Notes under the pieces: generated by a model
The model's input: the letters and a program-made list of their open reading frames with translations, nothing else
Database searches by the model: none
Told to the model about the DNA's origin: nothing
Made by a program: the position numbers and the translations under genes
From: Clostridiaceae bacterium
GTDB lineage: Bacteria; Bacillota; Clostridia; Saccharofermentanales; DTU023
Direction of reading: 5' to 3'
Assembly: GCA_012841145.1 (NCBI GenBank)
Contig: DUVH01000011.1
Span: 24,904-88,903, forward strand
Length of the DNA stretch: 64,000 bases
Part shown: positions 17,370-28,691 of the stretch, piece by piece
Layout: each line of letters starts with the position of its first letter
Position numbering within the stretch: position 1 is the first letter of the stretch

Positions 17370-17534
17370 ATGGCAAAACCGGGTGCACGAGAGAGAATTA
17401 CGCTTGCCTGTTCGGAATGTAAGCAGCGTAACTACAATACAAAAAAGAATAAGATGCATACGCCTGAAAAGTTGGAGCTGAACAAGTTTTGCAAGTTCTG
17501 CAATAAACATACAATTCATCGCGAAACGAAGTAA
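17370..17534 (+). CDS. rpmG: 50S ribosomal protein L33
   Basis: The 54-residue protein is translated from ATG 17370, with GCGGAGGG upstream; the listed ORF start is too early. It is the zinc-binding form with two CxxC knuckles, CSECKQRN and [24 protein letters not shown] is the family signature. L33 sits near the E-site tRNA on the large subunit. The rpmG-secE-nusG order is standard in Bacillota. Confidence 0.96.
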   Translation: MAKPGARERITLACSECKQRNYNTKKNKMHTPEKLELNKFCKFCNKHTIHRETK

Positions 17535-17557
17535 CGCGTACTCACGGGAGTAATCTT

Positions 17558-17959
17558 ATGGCGAGCAAAAAGAGAAGAGGTGCGGCGACCCGCGACAGTA
17601 AGGGTGCGGCAGACCGCGACAAAAAAGGAACAAAACGCGCAGCAGCGAAAAAAGACGCTAAGCCGTCCATTTTTGCACGTCTGAAAAAATGGTTTGTGAA
17701 CATCATCACAGAACTGAAACGCGTCATGTGGCCTGACAAAAAGAAACTGAAACAGAGCACGATGACGGTTTTGCTGATCATTGCGATTTCGACCGTTGTG
17801 ATTCTTGTCTTCGATTCCGTGATTGCGTTTATCCTGCGCACGTCGGGCTTCTATTCGTCAAAACCAGCGACTCCTGAGACGACGGAACCTCCTGCGATCG
17901 TAGAGACAACGGAACCCGCCGAGACAGGGGATACGACGAGCACCGGAGAAGAATCATGA
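17558..17959 (+). CDS. secE: Preprotein translocase subunit SecE, with extended termini
   Basis: SecE clamps SecY in the Sec translocon. The core is recognisable: FVNIITELKRVMWPDKKKL (amphipathic helix and hinge) followed by one membrane helix, MTVLLIIAISTVVILVFDSV. The total is 133 residues against about 60-75 for typical Bacillota SecE. The extra length is a Lys/Arg/Ala-rich N-terminus of about 45 residues and a Thr/Glu/Pro-rich C-terminus of about 30 (for example ETTEPPAIVETTEPAE). By known topology the tail faces outward. The stop overlaps nusG by 4 bp. Confidence 0.92.
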   Translation: MASKKRRGAATRDSKGAADRDKKGTKRAAAKKDAKPSIFARLKKWFVNIITELKRVMWPDKKKLKQSTMTVLLIIAISTVVILVFDSVIAFILRTSGFYSSKPATPETTEPPAIVETTEPAETGDTTSTGEES

Positions 17960-18504
17960 CGGAGACTTCTGATAAAAACAATCAAGAAGCGCTCTGGTAC
18001 GTCATTCACACGTATTCGGGATACGAGAATCGCGTCAAGGCGACTCTTGAAATGATTATCGAGAACCGCGGACTTCAGGACATGATTCAGGAAGTCCTCG
18101 TTCCCGTCGAGACTGTTCTTGAGATCAAAGACGGCAAACGCCGTACGTTTGAACGGAAGATTTATCCCGGCTATGTCCTTGTCAAGATGATTTTGACAGA
18201 TGATATCTGGTACATCGTTCGCAATACGCGCGGTGTTACCGGTTTTGTCGGTCCGTCCAGCACGAACCCTGTGCCTCTGACCGACGATGAACTCGGTATG
18301 ATGGGACTCGATTCCGATTGGGAACCCGTCATGGATTACGAAGTAGGCGACGAAGTGCGCATCATCAACGGGCCTTTGGAAGGCTTCGACGGAAAAGTTG
18401 ACGAGATCAACATTGATAAGAAGAAGGTTACCGTCACTGTGTCGATGTTCGGTCGTGAGACTCCCGTCGAACTGGAGTTGACACAGGTCATACGTCAGCC
18501 GTAA
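17956..18504 (+). CDS. nusG: Transcription termination/antitermination factor NusG
   Basis: The 182-residue protein has the NGN domain (WYVIHTYSGYENRVKATLE at the start and FPGYVLV-type motif IYPGYVLVKM). A C-terminal KOW domain follows (GDEVRIINGPLEGFDGKVDE). It binds RNA polymerase and modulates pausing, and couples to ribosomes or Rho. Location between secE and rplK is the canonical one. Confidence 0.97.
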   Translation: MTETSDKNNQEALWYVIHTYSGYENRVKATLEMIIENRGLQDMIQEVLVPVETVLEIKDGKRRTFERKIYPGYVLVKMILTDDIWYIVRNTRGVTGFVGPSSTNPVPLTDDELGMMGLDSDWEPVMDYEVGDEVRIINGPLEGFDGKVDEINIDKKKVTVTVSMFGRETPVELELTQVIRQP

Positions 18505-18632
18505 ACTATATCTTCGCCGTGAGAGGCGGAGGCGTGTCCTTTGCGACAATACGATGAGACGGCAGATATGATCTGCCTTGATCATAATAAAAATATCCTT
18601 TCGAGGATCAAAAAGAAATGGGAGGTGGCTGA

Positions 18633-19064
18633 ATGGCTAAACCGATTACCGCCTATGTGAAGCTTCAGATTCCGGCGGGACAAGCGACGCCGGCGCCGCC
18701 GGTAGGACCAGCTCTTGGACAACACGGGCTCAACATCGCCCAGTTTGTCAGAGAATTTAATGAACGGACACAAAAAGATATCGGTCTTGTGATCCCCGTC
18801 GTGATTACGGTATATCAGGATCGAACGTATTCCTTCATTACGAAAACTCCGCCGGCAGCAGTGTTGCTGAAAAAAGCATGTAACTTGGAGAAGGGGTCGG
18901 GTGAACCCGACAAGAAGAAGGTCGCGACCGTGCCTTGGTCTGAATGTGTCCGCATAGCCGAACTCAAAATGGAAGACTTGAATGCGTCGGATGTCGATTC
19001 CGCAGCGCGTATGGTTGCAGGGACTGCCCGCAGTATGGGCATCGTCGTTGACTACGACAAATAA
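18633..19064 (+). CDS. rplK: 50S ribosomal protein L11
   Basis: The 143-residue protein has the L11 signature [20 protein letters not shown] at the N-terminus and [13 protein letters not shown] at the C-terminus. L11 forms the GTPase-associated centre with 23S rRNA and L10-L12. Ribosome-binding site GGGAGGTGG. The 128-bp gap after nusG holds no gene. Confidence 0.97.
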   Translation: MAKPITAYVKLQIPAGQATPAPPVGPALGQHGLNIAQFVREFNERTQKDIGLVIPVVITVYQDRTYSFITKTPPAAVLLKKACNLEKGSGEPDKKKVATVPWSECVRIAELKMEDLNASDVDSAARMVAGTARSMGIVVDYDK

Positions 19065-19081
19065 GAAGGGAGGGACCTGTT

Positions 19082-19774
19082 ATGAAACGCGGTAAACGTT
19101 ATAAAGAAGCGGCAAAACTGGTTGATTCCCAGAAGACTTACGAGCCTGATGAGGCGCTCGATCTCGTGATCAAGACGGCGACGGCAAAGTTTGACGAAAC
19201 AGTCGAGATCCATCTTCGCATGGGCGTCGACTCGCGTCGTGCCGACCAGCAGATTCGCGGAACGGTCATTCTTCCGCACGGAACGGGTAAGGACATGAGA
19301 GTGCTCGTGTTCGCCAAGGGTCCTGCGGCCGATCAGGCAAAAGAAGCGGGCGCCGACTACGTCGGTGCGGAAGATCTCGCTGAAAAGATTCAGAAAGAAG
19401 GCTGGCTCGAATTTGATGTCGCGATTGCGACTCCCGACATGATGGGTATCGTCGGTCGTCTCGGCCGGATACTCGGACCTCGCGGCCTGATGCCCAACCC
19501 TAAATCAGGTACGGTGACGCCCGACGTGGCGCAAGCCGTCAGCGAGGCGAAAGCCGGTCGTATCGAGTATAGGCTCGAGAGACAGAACATCATTCACTGC
19601 CCTATCGGTAAAGTGTCGTTCGGAACGGAAAAGCTGCTCGATAACTTTGACGCACTGCTCGACGCCGTCATCAGGGCAAAACCGGCAGCCGCGAAGGGAC
19701 AATACATCCGTCGCTGCACGCTGGCAAGCACGATGGGCCCCGGCGTTCGTACGAACCCGAAGCTCTCGAAGTAA
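19082..19774 (+). CDS. rplA: 50S ribosomal protein L1
   Basis: The 230-residue protein carries typical L1 motifs: [40 protein letters not shown] and the C-terminal [11 protein letters not shown]1 builds the mobile stalk by the E site and often represses its own operon. It follows rplK by 17 bp with AAGGGAGGG as ribosome-binding site. Confidence 0.97.
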   Translation: MKRGKRYKEAAKLVDSQKTYEPDEALDLVIKTATAKFDETVEIHLRMGVDSRRADQQIRGTVILPHGTGKDMRVLVFAKGPAADQAKEAGADYVGAEDLAEKIQKEGWLEFDVAIATPDMMGIVGRLGRILGPRGLMPNPKSGTVTPDVAQAVSEAKAGRIEYRLERQNIIHCPIGKVSFGTEKLLDNFDALLDAVIRAKPAAAKGQYIRRCTLASTMGPGVRTNPKLSK

Positions 19775-19814
19775 AAACGATCGCCCATCGTATAATGGGC
19801 ACAAAACAGAATAA

Positions 19815-19927
19815 TACCTTCAACGCCGAAGAAAGCAGGAATCGTAACGATATAAACAGGTCAAGCTGTCCCGCCGAGGTGGATGGACGAACTTATTGTG
19901 CGCCCCTCTGCCGCTCGCGGAGGGGTG
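19815..19927 (+). ncRNA. L10 leader (autoregulatory RNA for rplJ-rplL)
   Basis: The spacer before rplJ contains the conserved parts of the L10 leader: CGCCGAAGAAAGCAGG, then CCCGCCGAGGT. It ends in an 11-bp hairpin (CGCCCCTCTGC with GCGGAGGGGTG, including G-U pairs), which could act as the attenuator stem. In other bacteria the L10(L12)4 complex binds this RNA and lowers expression of rplJ-rplL. A GCCCAT/ATGGGC inverted repeat containing TATAAT lies just upstream (19785-19800) and may include a -10 element. Confidence 0.75.
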
Positions 19928-19955
19928 TTAAATATTAGAAGGAGGTAAGTGCCGC

Positions 19956-20573
19956 ATGCCCAGTAAAAAAGTACTGGAGAGAAAGAAGAATCAGGTCACG
20001 TCGCTCGTCAACGAGCTGAAAGACGCGGAATCAATCGTTTTTGCGGATTTCAAGGGCCTGAACGTCACGCAGGATACGGAAATGCGCGCCGCTTTCAGGA
20101 GCAAGGGCCTCACGTATCGTGTCGTCAAAAACACGATCTCTGAACGAGCATTTGAACAACTCGGCATCAAAGGGCTGGAAGAAACGCTCAAAGGCCCGAC
20201 AGCCATCGCCTACAGCAAGGAAGACGTTGTTCTCGCTCCGCGTTTGATGCGCGAGTATTCTGAAAAGTTCAGAAGGCTCAAAATCAAGGGCGGAGTTATC
20301 GGCGGTGAAGTCCAAGAGATCGACTACATCATGGCGCTGTCACGCGTAGAGTCGCGAGAAAAACTTTACGGACAATTGCTCTTCATGATGCTCTATCCGT
20401 TGACGGCATTCGCTCAGGTCGCCGGTCAAATCGCGGAAAAAGGCGCCGAATCAGGTGTTGAAAGGGTCGCGGATTTGTTAACGGCAGATGGCGGAGCGAT
20501 AAAAGAGGCCGCCAAAGATGACGGCGCAGATGCCGCAAACGAAGCGGAAGAAGCATCGGGAGAGGAAAGTTAA
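19956..20573 (+). CDS. rplJ: 50S ribosomal protein L10, with acidic tail
   Basis: The protein has 205 residues against about 165-175 usually. The N-terminal globular domain is clear (VFADFKGLNVTQDTEMRAAF, YRVVKNTI, LKGPTAIAYSKED). The C-terminal helix that binds L7/L12 follows. The last 30 residues are an extra Asp/Ala/Glu-rich stretch (DDGADAANEAEEASGEES). Start ATG 19956 has AGAAGGAGGT upstream. Confidence 0.95.
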   Translation: MPSKKVLERKKNQVTSLVNELKDAESIVFADFKGLNVTQDTEMRAAFRSKGLTYRVVKNTISERAFEQLGIKGLEETLKGPTAIAYSKEDVVLAPRLMREYSEKFRRLKIKGGVIGGEVQEIDYIMALSRVESREKLYGQLLFMMLYPLTAFAQVAGQIAEKGAESGVERVADLLTADGGAIKEAAKDDGADAANEAEEASGEES

Positions 20574-20642
20574 GTAGTAAAAGCGAAGGGGAATCAATAG
20601 CCTCTCAACCACGAAGCAGGTGCTTATGCACAGCACCGGTTG

Positions 20643-20709
20643 TCTGTTCCAACAGGAAGACATAGAACAGAAAAACTAATAATTTATATGATGTTCGCAG
20701 GAAGCGAAC
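20643..20709 (+). other. Two small hairpins in the rplJ-rplL spacer
   Basis: TCTGTTC pairs with GAACAGA, and GTTCGC pairs with GCGAAC over a 5-nt loop just before the rplL ribosome-binding site. The 164-bp spacer has no gene. The hairpins could adjust L10:L7/L12 stoichiometry by processing or translation; this is inference. Confidence 0.35.
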
Positions 20710-20737
20710 GTGCTCTACATCAGGAGGTAGACTGAAA

Positions 20738-21121
20738 ATGGATAAAGATAAACTCGCCGGAATCCTTGAAAGTGTAAAAGGTCTGACGATTCTTGAACTG
20801 AATGAACTCGTAAGAATGATGGAAGACGAGTTCGGCGTCTCTGCCGCAGCGATGGCGATTGCCGCACCGTCAGCCGACGGCGCCGCAGGCGGAGCTGAAG
20901 AAGAAGTTAAAACGGAATTTGACGTAATCCTCAAGAATGCCGGACAAGCGAAAATTGCCGTCATTAAAGCCGTGCGCGAGATCACGGGCCTCGGCCTGAA
21001 AGAGGCGAAAGGCCTCGTCGACGCGGCTCCGAAGGCGATCAAAGAAAAGGTCAGCCGTGAGGAAGCGGAAGACGCCGCCAACAAGCTTAAGGAAGCTGGA
21101 GCGGAAGTCGAAATCGAGTAA
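20738..21121 (+). CDS. rplL: 50S ribosomal protein L7/L12
   Basis: The 127-residue protein has the N-terminal dimerisation helices ([19 protein letters not shown]), an Ala/Gly-rich hinge, and the C-terminal factor-binding domain ([20 protein letters not shown] and [15 protein letters not shown]). It forms the stalk that recruits translation GTPases. A terminator follows, so rpoB and rpoC are not co-transcribed here. Confidence 0.97.
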   Translation: MDKDKLAGILESVKGLTILELNELVRMMEDEFGVSAAAMAIAAPSADGAAGGAEEEVKTEFDVILKNAGQAKIAVIKAVREITGLGLKEAKGLVDAAPKAIKEKVSREEAEDAANKLKEAGAEVEIE

Positions 21122-21152
21122 CGTTTTGACTTTTACTGATTCGAATTGTAAA

Positions 21153-21189
21153 GGGGAGGTTGTTTCAAAGCGCAACCTCCTCTTTGTTG
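21153..21189 (+). terminator. Intrinsic terminator after rplL
   Basis: GGAGGTTG pairs perfectly with CAACCTCC over a 10-nt loop, extended by weaker pairs, and is followed by TCTTTGTTGTT. It ends the rpmG-to-rplL unit. Confidence 0.8.
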
Positions 21190-21514
21190 TTATTGGAATT
21201 CTCTACCTATCGTTCAAATATTGACCGTGCCGAATACTCTAGAGTCTCTCATGAAGCATATGAGTCATTCGATTGTTGTGCAAGCACATACTTGCTTTTC
21301 TTTAACCTGTCGTTCAGAAAGGGCAAAATGCCGATAATCGCTGTGCAAACGACGAGAGGGGCTTTTCTAGATATGTGCTAGAATAACAAACGGTTCGATT
21401 ATATGACAGCGTGTGATGAAATTGACGTTATCCATATTAGGCGAGCCGTTGAACGTATACATTCGGAAGTGACGATAAAGGTGTTGCACTTCCTCGAGAA
21501 AGGAAATGAATAAT
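21190..21514 (+). promoter_or_regulatory. Non-coding region upstream of gap, with a possible extended -10
   Basis: I see no convincing gene in these 325 bases; the 73-residue ORF in the track lacks a recognisable product or ribosome-binding site. TGCTAGAAT at 21376-21384 fits an extended -10 element without a clear -35, and would give a leader of about 125 nt before gap. Confidence 0.4.
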
Positions 21515-22597
21515 ATGGCAATTAGAGTTGCAATTAACGGATTTGGACGTATCGGACGTCTCGTCTTCAAAGGTCTCGTCGAGCGCGGACTGCTTGATAA
21601 CGGCGTTGATCTCGTCGCTATCGTCGCAAGAAACACGAAAGCCGACTACTTTGTTTACCAGCTGAAATACGACTCCACACAGCATCGTTGGGAGCGCGAT
21701 ATTGCGGCGGAGAAGTCGGATCCCTCGCTTGAGGAGAACGACGTAATCGTGGTTGACGGCAAGCACAGGATTCAGTGCGTACTCGCCGGCACTTCCCCCT
21801 CAGACCTCGACTGGAAGAGCTTGGGCGTTGACTATGTCATCGACAGTTCAGGTAAGTTCAACGACTACGACAAAGCGATGGGACACATCGACGTAGGGGC
21901 TAAGAAGGTTCTCCTGACCGCTCCGGGTAAAGGTCCCGTGCGCACGCTCGTCATGGGCGTCAACGAAGGCGAATACAATGCGAAAGAAGACCTCATCGTC
22001 TCGAACGCCTCTTGTACGACAAACTGCCTTGCGCCGGTCGTTCACGTACTCCTTAAAAACGGACTCGAAATTGAAAAGGGTCTGATGACAACCATCCACG
22101 CGTACACCGCGTCGCAGAAAGTCCTTGACGGAACCTCGCTCAAGAACTGGCGTCTCGGCCGCACAGCGGCGGAAAACATCATTCCGACGACGACGGGAGC
22201 CGCTAAAGCCGTCGGTCAGGTTCTTCCCGCCGTGAAGGGCATTATGACAGGTATGGCGTTCCGCGTGCCGACACCGACAGGTTCAGTTGTTGACTTGACC
22301 GTTCTTCTGAAGAATGACAGCTCCATCGAAGAGATCGACGCGATGATGAAGGAAGCGTCAGAGACGTACTTGAAGGGTATTTTGAAGTACACGAAAGACC
22401 CTATCGTCTCGACCGACGTCATCCAAGATTCACATTCTTCAATTTACGACTCCGAGGCGACACTCAAGAACAATCTCCCCGACGAGAAACGCTTCTTCAA
22501 ACTCGTTTCGTGGTATGACAACGAGTGGGGCTACTGCGAGCGGACGATCGACCTTTTGCTCTACATCGCAAAAGAAGACGAAAATGCCGGTGTGTAA
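21515..22597 (+). CDS. gap: Glyceraldehyde-3-phosphate dehydrogenase, type I
   Basis: ATG 21515 is chosen over ATG 21506 because AAGGAAA sits at the right distance; the product is 360 residues. The NAD-binding motif is INGFGRIGRLVFKG and the catalytic Cys lies in SNASCTTNCLAP. YDNEWGYCERTIDL is the C-terminal signature. It catalyses the NAD-dependent oxidation step of glycolysis. It is about 25 residues longer than common GapA, mostly from small insertions. A strong terminator follows, so it is monocistronic. Confidence 0.96.
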   Translation: MAIRVAINGFGRIGRLVFKGLVERGLLDNGVDLVAIVARNTKADYFVYQLKYDSTQHRWERDIAAEKSDPSLEENDVIVVDGKHRIQCVLAGTSPSDLDWKSLGVDYVIDSSGKFNDYDKAMGHIDVGAKKVLLTAPGKGPVRTLVMGVNEGEYNAKEDLIVSNASCTTNCLAPVVHVLLKNGLEIEKGLMTTIHAYTASQKVLDGTSLKNWRLGRTAAENIIPTTTGAAKAVGQVLPAVKGIMTGMAFRVPTPTGSVVDLTVLLKNDSSIEEIDAMMKEASETYLKGILKYTKDPIVSTDVIQDSHSSIYDSEATLKNNLPDEKRFFKLVSWYDNEWGYCERTIDLLLYIAKEDENAGV

Positions 22598-22653
22598 CCG
22601 CCAACGAAAACTTCTCGCTAACCGACCATAAACAACCCCCCTTATTGGTAGGT

Positions 22654-22698
22654 ATAACGCGCCTCTTTCCTTAACCGGAGAGGCGTGTTATTTTTTTA
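22654..22698 (+). terminator. Intrinsic terminator after gap
   Basis: AACGCGCCTCT pairs with AGAGGCGTGTT (one G-U) over a 12-nt loop and is followed by seven T, then ATTTTT. This is a textbook rho-independent terminator. Confidence 0.92.
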
Positions 22699-22789
22699 TT
22701 TTTCTTAAATCATCTTCTATTACTGCAATCCTGTACGGTTGCTATCAGAGCCCTCATGTTTTCTTGTTGATCTTTGGCTCTTAGGCCAC

Positions 22790-22818
22790 TTTACAAGTGT
22801 GGCGGATCGTCCTAAAAT
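22790..22818 (+). promoter_or_regulatory. SigA-type promoter for the atp operon
   Basis: TTTACA and TAAAAT are separated by 17 bp, 58 bp upstream of atpB. There is no other promoter-like sequence between the gap terminator and atpB. Confidence 0.6.
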
Positions 22819-22876
22819 AATTCAGTCGAGCTGATCTTCGTTTTGGTAAGTACGCTCGAAGGGAGGAGATGGGGGT

Positions 22877-23707
22877 ATGACGGATAGTTTTTCTCAAATT
22901 TTCTTTAACAAGCTATGGGAACATCTGAAACCGGGAGGTCGTGATCTTGGTGAGACGATTCGGTCGTCCATTGACTTTGGACCGGTTTGGAATATCCGTA
23001 TCGGAGATGTGACGATTCCGGTGACGGGCGCGATGATCTCGCTGGTGACGAGTGTTCTAATTCTCATCGTTCTCGCGCTGTGGTTGCGTCGCGGTCTGCG
23101 CAAACACGGGATCTCAGGGAAACAGGCGCTCACAGAGAAACTTTACCTGATCGTGATCAATCTATGTGAAAGTTTCGGGATGAATCGTCAGCAAGCGGAG
23201 ATCGTCCTGCCGTGGACATTGACGCTAGGGTTGTATATATTCCTGAACAACGCCATCGCCGTCATGCAATTCCCCGCGCCCGCCATGAATCCAGCCGTGC
23301 CGTTGTCGTTCGCGCTGTTTGCCGTAGCGCTGGTCGTCGTGATGGGAATCAGACTTCTCGGGTTGAAGGGTTTTTGGTATTCACTGATCAACCCAATCCC
23401 CGGATTATTGCCTTTTAACATAATCGACTATTTAATCAAACCCGTCTCGCTGGCACTCCGTCTGTTCGGAAACGTGTTCGGCGGTTTTATATTGTTGCAA
23501 TTCGTCAAGACGGTCATGCCTCTCATCCTTCCATCGATTTTAGGTCTATGGTTCGATGTGGCGGCGGGGCTTTTACAAGCCGTAATCTTTATGTATCTCA
23601 CGACGTCTTACATCGGTGAGGTCGTGGAAAAATCAAATAGTACAGCCGAGCAAATTGCTCAGAAGAAACAATCAAAAAAGAGACAACTATTAGAAGAGAA
23701 GGTATAG
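22877..23707 (+). CDS. atpB: F0 ATP synthase subunit a
   Basis: The 276-residue membrane protein forms the ion half-channels next to the c-ring. About five to six helices are visible. The essential Arg is in the conserved SLALRLFGNVFGGFILL, and the last helix pair contains AVIFMYLTTSYIGE. It starts with GGGAGGAG upstream. There is no atpI before it. It is the first gene of B-E-F-A-G-D-C. Confidence 0.94.
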   Translation: MTDSFSQIFFNKLWEHLKPGGRDLGETIRSSIDFGPVWNIRIGDVTIPVTGAMISLVTSVLILIVLALWLRRGLRKHGISGKQALTEKLYLIVINLCESFGMNRQQAEIVLPWTLTLGLYIFLNNAIAVMQFPAPAMNPAVPLSFALFAVALVVVMGIRLLGLKGFWYSLINPIPGLLPFNIIDYLIKPVSLALRLFGNVFGGFILLQFVKTVMPLILPSILGLWFDVAAGLLQAVIFMYLTTSYIGEVVEKSNSTAEQIAQKKQSKKRQLLEEKV

Positions 23708-23715
23708 GTACAGTT

Positions 23716-23943
23716 ATGGACAAAAGTTTAATTGCTTTGGCGGCAGCGCTTGCCATCGGAGTCGTCGGCAGTATCGCGGCTCTCGCCATTTCAAAGCTGG
23801 CAAGTAAGGCGTTCGAATCGATGGCGAAACAGCCTGAAGTCGCTCCCAGAGTTCAGACATCGCTTACGATCGGTATCGTCTTTATCGAGACGGTCGCCAT
23901 TTATGCGCTCGTCGTGTCGCTTCTGCTCATCTTCGTATTTTAG
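23716..23943 (+). CDS. atpE: F0 ATP synthase subunit c, unusual helix 1
   Basis: The 75-residue protein forms the rotor ring. Helix 2 has the ion-binding Glu in FIETVAIYALVVSL, and the polar loop KAFESMAKQPEVAPRV is canonical. In helix 1 the usual GxGxGxG packing motif is replaced by larger residues (aligned positions read I, A, A, S in SIAALAISKLASKA). The Gln of the classical Na+ motif is Ile here, which favours protons; that is inference by hand alignment. Confidence 0.93.
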   Translation: MDKSLIALAAALAIGVVGSIAALAISKLASKAFESMAKQPEVAPRVQTSLTIGIVFIETVAIYALVVSLLLIFVF

Positions 23944-23958
23944 TGAGAGGGTAGACCC

Positions 23959-24513
23959 ATGTATGATTTCATCGCCGAAAAGGCGATCGACTTCACTTCT
24001 CCGGAGGTGCTGGCGGGATATTTGGCCACAGGTATCATCGCCGTTGTCGGGTTGCTTATTACCGTCTTTGTTTATAAAAAAATCCTCTACAAACCGCTAC
24101 GCAAAGTGATCAACGAACGTCAACAGGAAGTGGATCATTCGATTACAGGTTACGATGAACGCGAGCGTGAACTGAGCGAGCGCGAATCGTTGATGGAAGA
24201 GAGGGAGCGGGAGCAGCAGCAGTTGTTGGCGGATCAGCGTGCCGAGGCGATGGCGCAAGTCGAAGAGGAGCGTAAAAGAATTCTCTCGGAGGCCGAAGTG
24301 AAGGCAAGCGCCAGACTCGATGATGCCGATCGCGCGATCGAGGAAATGCGAGCGCGAGAGGAAGAGCGCGTCTACCGCAAAGCCGTGGAGTTGGCGATCA
24401 CCACGATCAGCCGACTGGAAGACCGCACAGTTGCTCCCGAAGAGGCGAAGGTATTGGATGATTCCGTTCGAGCGACTGCGAATCTGCCGAAGGAGGTCGG
24501 CCTTGAATCCTGA
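23959..24513 (+). CDS. atpF: F0 ATP synthase subunit b
   Basis: The 184-residue protein has one N-terminal membrane helix ([18 protein letters not shown]) and a long charged coiled coil ([21 protein letters not shown] and onward). It forms the peripheral stalk. There is no fused delta domain at its C-terminus. Its last codons overlap the alpha start, and its 3' end lies at the edge of the 117-bp duplication described separately. Confidence 0.9.
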   Translation: MYDFIAEKAIDFTSPEVLAGYLATGIIAVVGLLITVFVYKKILYKPLRKVINERQQEVDHSITGYDERERELSERESLMEEREREQQQLLADQRAEAMAQVEEERKRILSEAEVKASARLDDADRAIEEMRAREEERVYRKAVELAITTISRLEDRTVAPEEAKVLDDSVRATANLPKEVGLES

Positions 24514-26170
24514 TTTTGTCAAGCAGGAGGCATTGCGACTCGTCAGAGAGGATCTTCTGGAGAAAAGGGAAGTACAGTCTTGGAGCGAGTACCGGGAGCA
24601 ACTTCCCGTGGGTGACGGGGCGGATCCTGATTTTGTCAAGCAGGAAACATTGCGGCTAGTCAGAGAAGATCTTCTGAAGAAAAGAGAAGTAAAGCCTTGG
24701 TACGAGTACAGAAAGCGACTCCCGAAAGAGAGCGGAACCGTTCTCTCAATTGCTGACAGTATCGCGCAAGTTTCGGGACTGTCGGGATGTATGTACGGTG
24801 AGATTGTCCGCTTCAGAGATGAGCAGTACGGTATCGCCATGAATCTCGGCGCCGACTCGGTTGGCGTCATGATGATTACGGGTGACCGTCTGAAATCGGG
24901 TGACGTCTGTTACAGCAGCGGCGAGACGGTTCGCGTACCTGTCGGTGAGGCAGTGCTTGGCCGCGTTCTCACACCTCTCGGACAACCGATCGACGGCGGT
25001 CCGGAGTTTCCCGCATCAACGCCCGATCGCCCCATTGAGTATCCGGCTCCTTCGATTTTGGCGAGAAAACCGGTCAGTATCCCGCTTGAGACGGGGATCA
25101 CGGCCATTGACGCCATGGTGCCGATCGGTCGCGGTCAGCGCGAGTTGATTATAGGCGATCGACAGACGGGAAAGACGACGATCGCTATCGATACGATCCT
25201 CAATCAGAAGGGTAAAGGTGTCTATTGCTTCTACGTCGCCATCGGCCAGAAGATGTCGACCATCGCAGAACTTTATCACCTTTTCAAGCGGATGGGCGCT
25301 TTAGAATATACGACGATGATTGTCGCGTCAGCTTCCGATACGGCAGGAGTCCAGTATCTTGCTCCTTATGCGGGGTGTGCCATGGCGGAGTCTTTCATGT
25401 ACGACGGAAAGGATACGCTCGTCGTCTACGATGACTTGACGAAGCATGCACAGGCCTACCGCGCCATTTCACTTCTATTGCGTCGACCTCCGGGTCGTGA
25501 GGCGTTTCCCGGTGATGTCTTTTATCTGCACTCGAGACTTCTCGAGCGTGCCGCTCAGCTCAGTGATGAGTATGGCGGCGGTTCGATGACGGCTCTGCCG
25601 ATCGTCGAGACGCAGGCGGGTGATATCTCAGCTTATATTCCGACCAACATCATTTCCATAACGGACGGCCAGATCTATCTTGAGACCGATCTGTTTTTCG
25701 CGGGTCAAAGGCCGGCGATCAACGTCGGGTTGTCTGTATCGCGTGTCGGCGGCGACGCGCAGCGTCCGGCGATGCACCAGATCGCGGGACCGCTTCGTAT
25801 TGCCCTTGCGCAATATAGAGAGAAAAAAGCTTTTGCGCAATACGGCGCCGATATCGACGACGCGACGCGAACTCAAATCGCGAAGGGCGATCGCCTGATG
25901 CTTCTCCTGAGTCAGAATCCGCTTCAGATGCGCACACTGGCGAAATCGCTCGCCGTTCTCTCTCTCGGTACGCGCGATTCGTTCAGCGATATACGGGAAG
26001 CCGATTTACCGCGCATGGCGAAGTTTTTCATGGATGCTCTGCCTGAAATGGCGCCGGATCTTGTGGCGACATTGGAATCGGGAGAAAAGTTTGATGAGAA
26101 CCTGCACGAAAGAGTACTGAAAGCGTGGCAGACGTTCCGATCGGATTTTGAGAGCAGAGGTTCGCGTTAG
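24503..26170 (+). CDS. atpA: F1 ATP synthase subunit alpha with duplicated N-terminus
   Basis: The start is TTG 24503 with a perfect AAGGAGG six bases upstream, overlapping atpF by 11 bp and giving 555 residues (about 503 is typical). The extra length is a tandem duplication of the N-terminal segment: [20 protein letters not shown] at residue 3 and [20 protein letters not shown] at residue 42. The beta-barrel and nucleotide domains are normal: [17 protein letters not shown]-loop, [13 protein letters not shown], and the Arg-bearing [10 protein letters not shown]. In other species the alpha N-terminus binds the delta subunit, and no delta gene is present here. Confidence 0.93.
   Translation: MNPDFVKQEALRLVREDLLEKREVQSWSEYREQLPVGDGADPDFVKQETLRLVREDLLKKREVKPWYEYRKRLPKESGTVLSIADSIAQVSGLSGCMYGEIVRFRDEQYGIAMNLGADSVGVMMITGDRLKSGDVCYSSGETVRVPVGEAVLGRVLTPLGQPIDGGPEFPASTPDRPIEYPAPSILARKPVSIPLETGITAIDAMVPIGRGQRELIIGDRQTGKTTIAIDTILNQKGKGVYCFYVAIGQKMSTIAELYHLFKRMGALEYTTMIVASASDTAGVQYLAPYAGCAMAESFMYDGKDTLVVYDDLTKHAQAYRAISLLLRRPPGREAFPGDVFYLHSRLLERAAQLSDEYGGGSMTALPIVETQAGDISAYIPTNIISITDGQIYLETDLFFAGQRPAINVGLSVSRVGGDAQRPAMHQIAGPLRIALAQYREKKAFAQYGADIDDATRTQIAKGDRLMLLLSQNPLQMRTLAKSLAVLSLGTRDSFSDIREADLPRMAKFFMDALPEMAPDLVATLESGEKFDENLHERVLKAWQTFRSDFESRGSR
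24507..24740 (+). repeat. 117-bp tandem duplication across the atpF/atpA junction
   Basis: The sequence beginning ATCCTGATTTTGTCAAGCAG occurs at about 24507 and again at about 24624, exactly 117 bp (39 codons) apart. The first copy includes the atpF stop codon and the atpA start region. The two copies are similar but diverged at both DNA and protein level. Confidence 0.88.
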
Positions 26171-26250
26171 CGAAGAGGTTTGTATCTCAGTAGATGCGGC
26201 CTTTGTCGGTTCATTCTATACAGCATAAAATCACTTAGGGACAGGGAGAC

Positions 26251-28667
<2,417 letters not shown>

Positions 28668-28691
28668 TTGGGAAACGGGGATGGAACGAAC

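Noticed and set aside
21160-21381. 73-residue ORF between rplL and gap
   Set aside because: It starts inside the rplL terminator, has no ribosome-binding site and no recognisable sequence features.
22580-22625. Possible 3'-end echo after gap (ACGAAAA and TAACCG shared)
   Set aside because: The similarity is short and gapped, not better than chance by eye, so it was not counted with the other cases.
24097-24870. Minus-strand ORF over atpF/atpA considered as a displaced delta subunit
   Set aside because: The translation has repeats mirroring the alpha duplication and no delta-like helices; it is a shadow frame.
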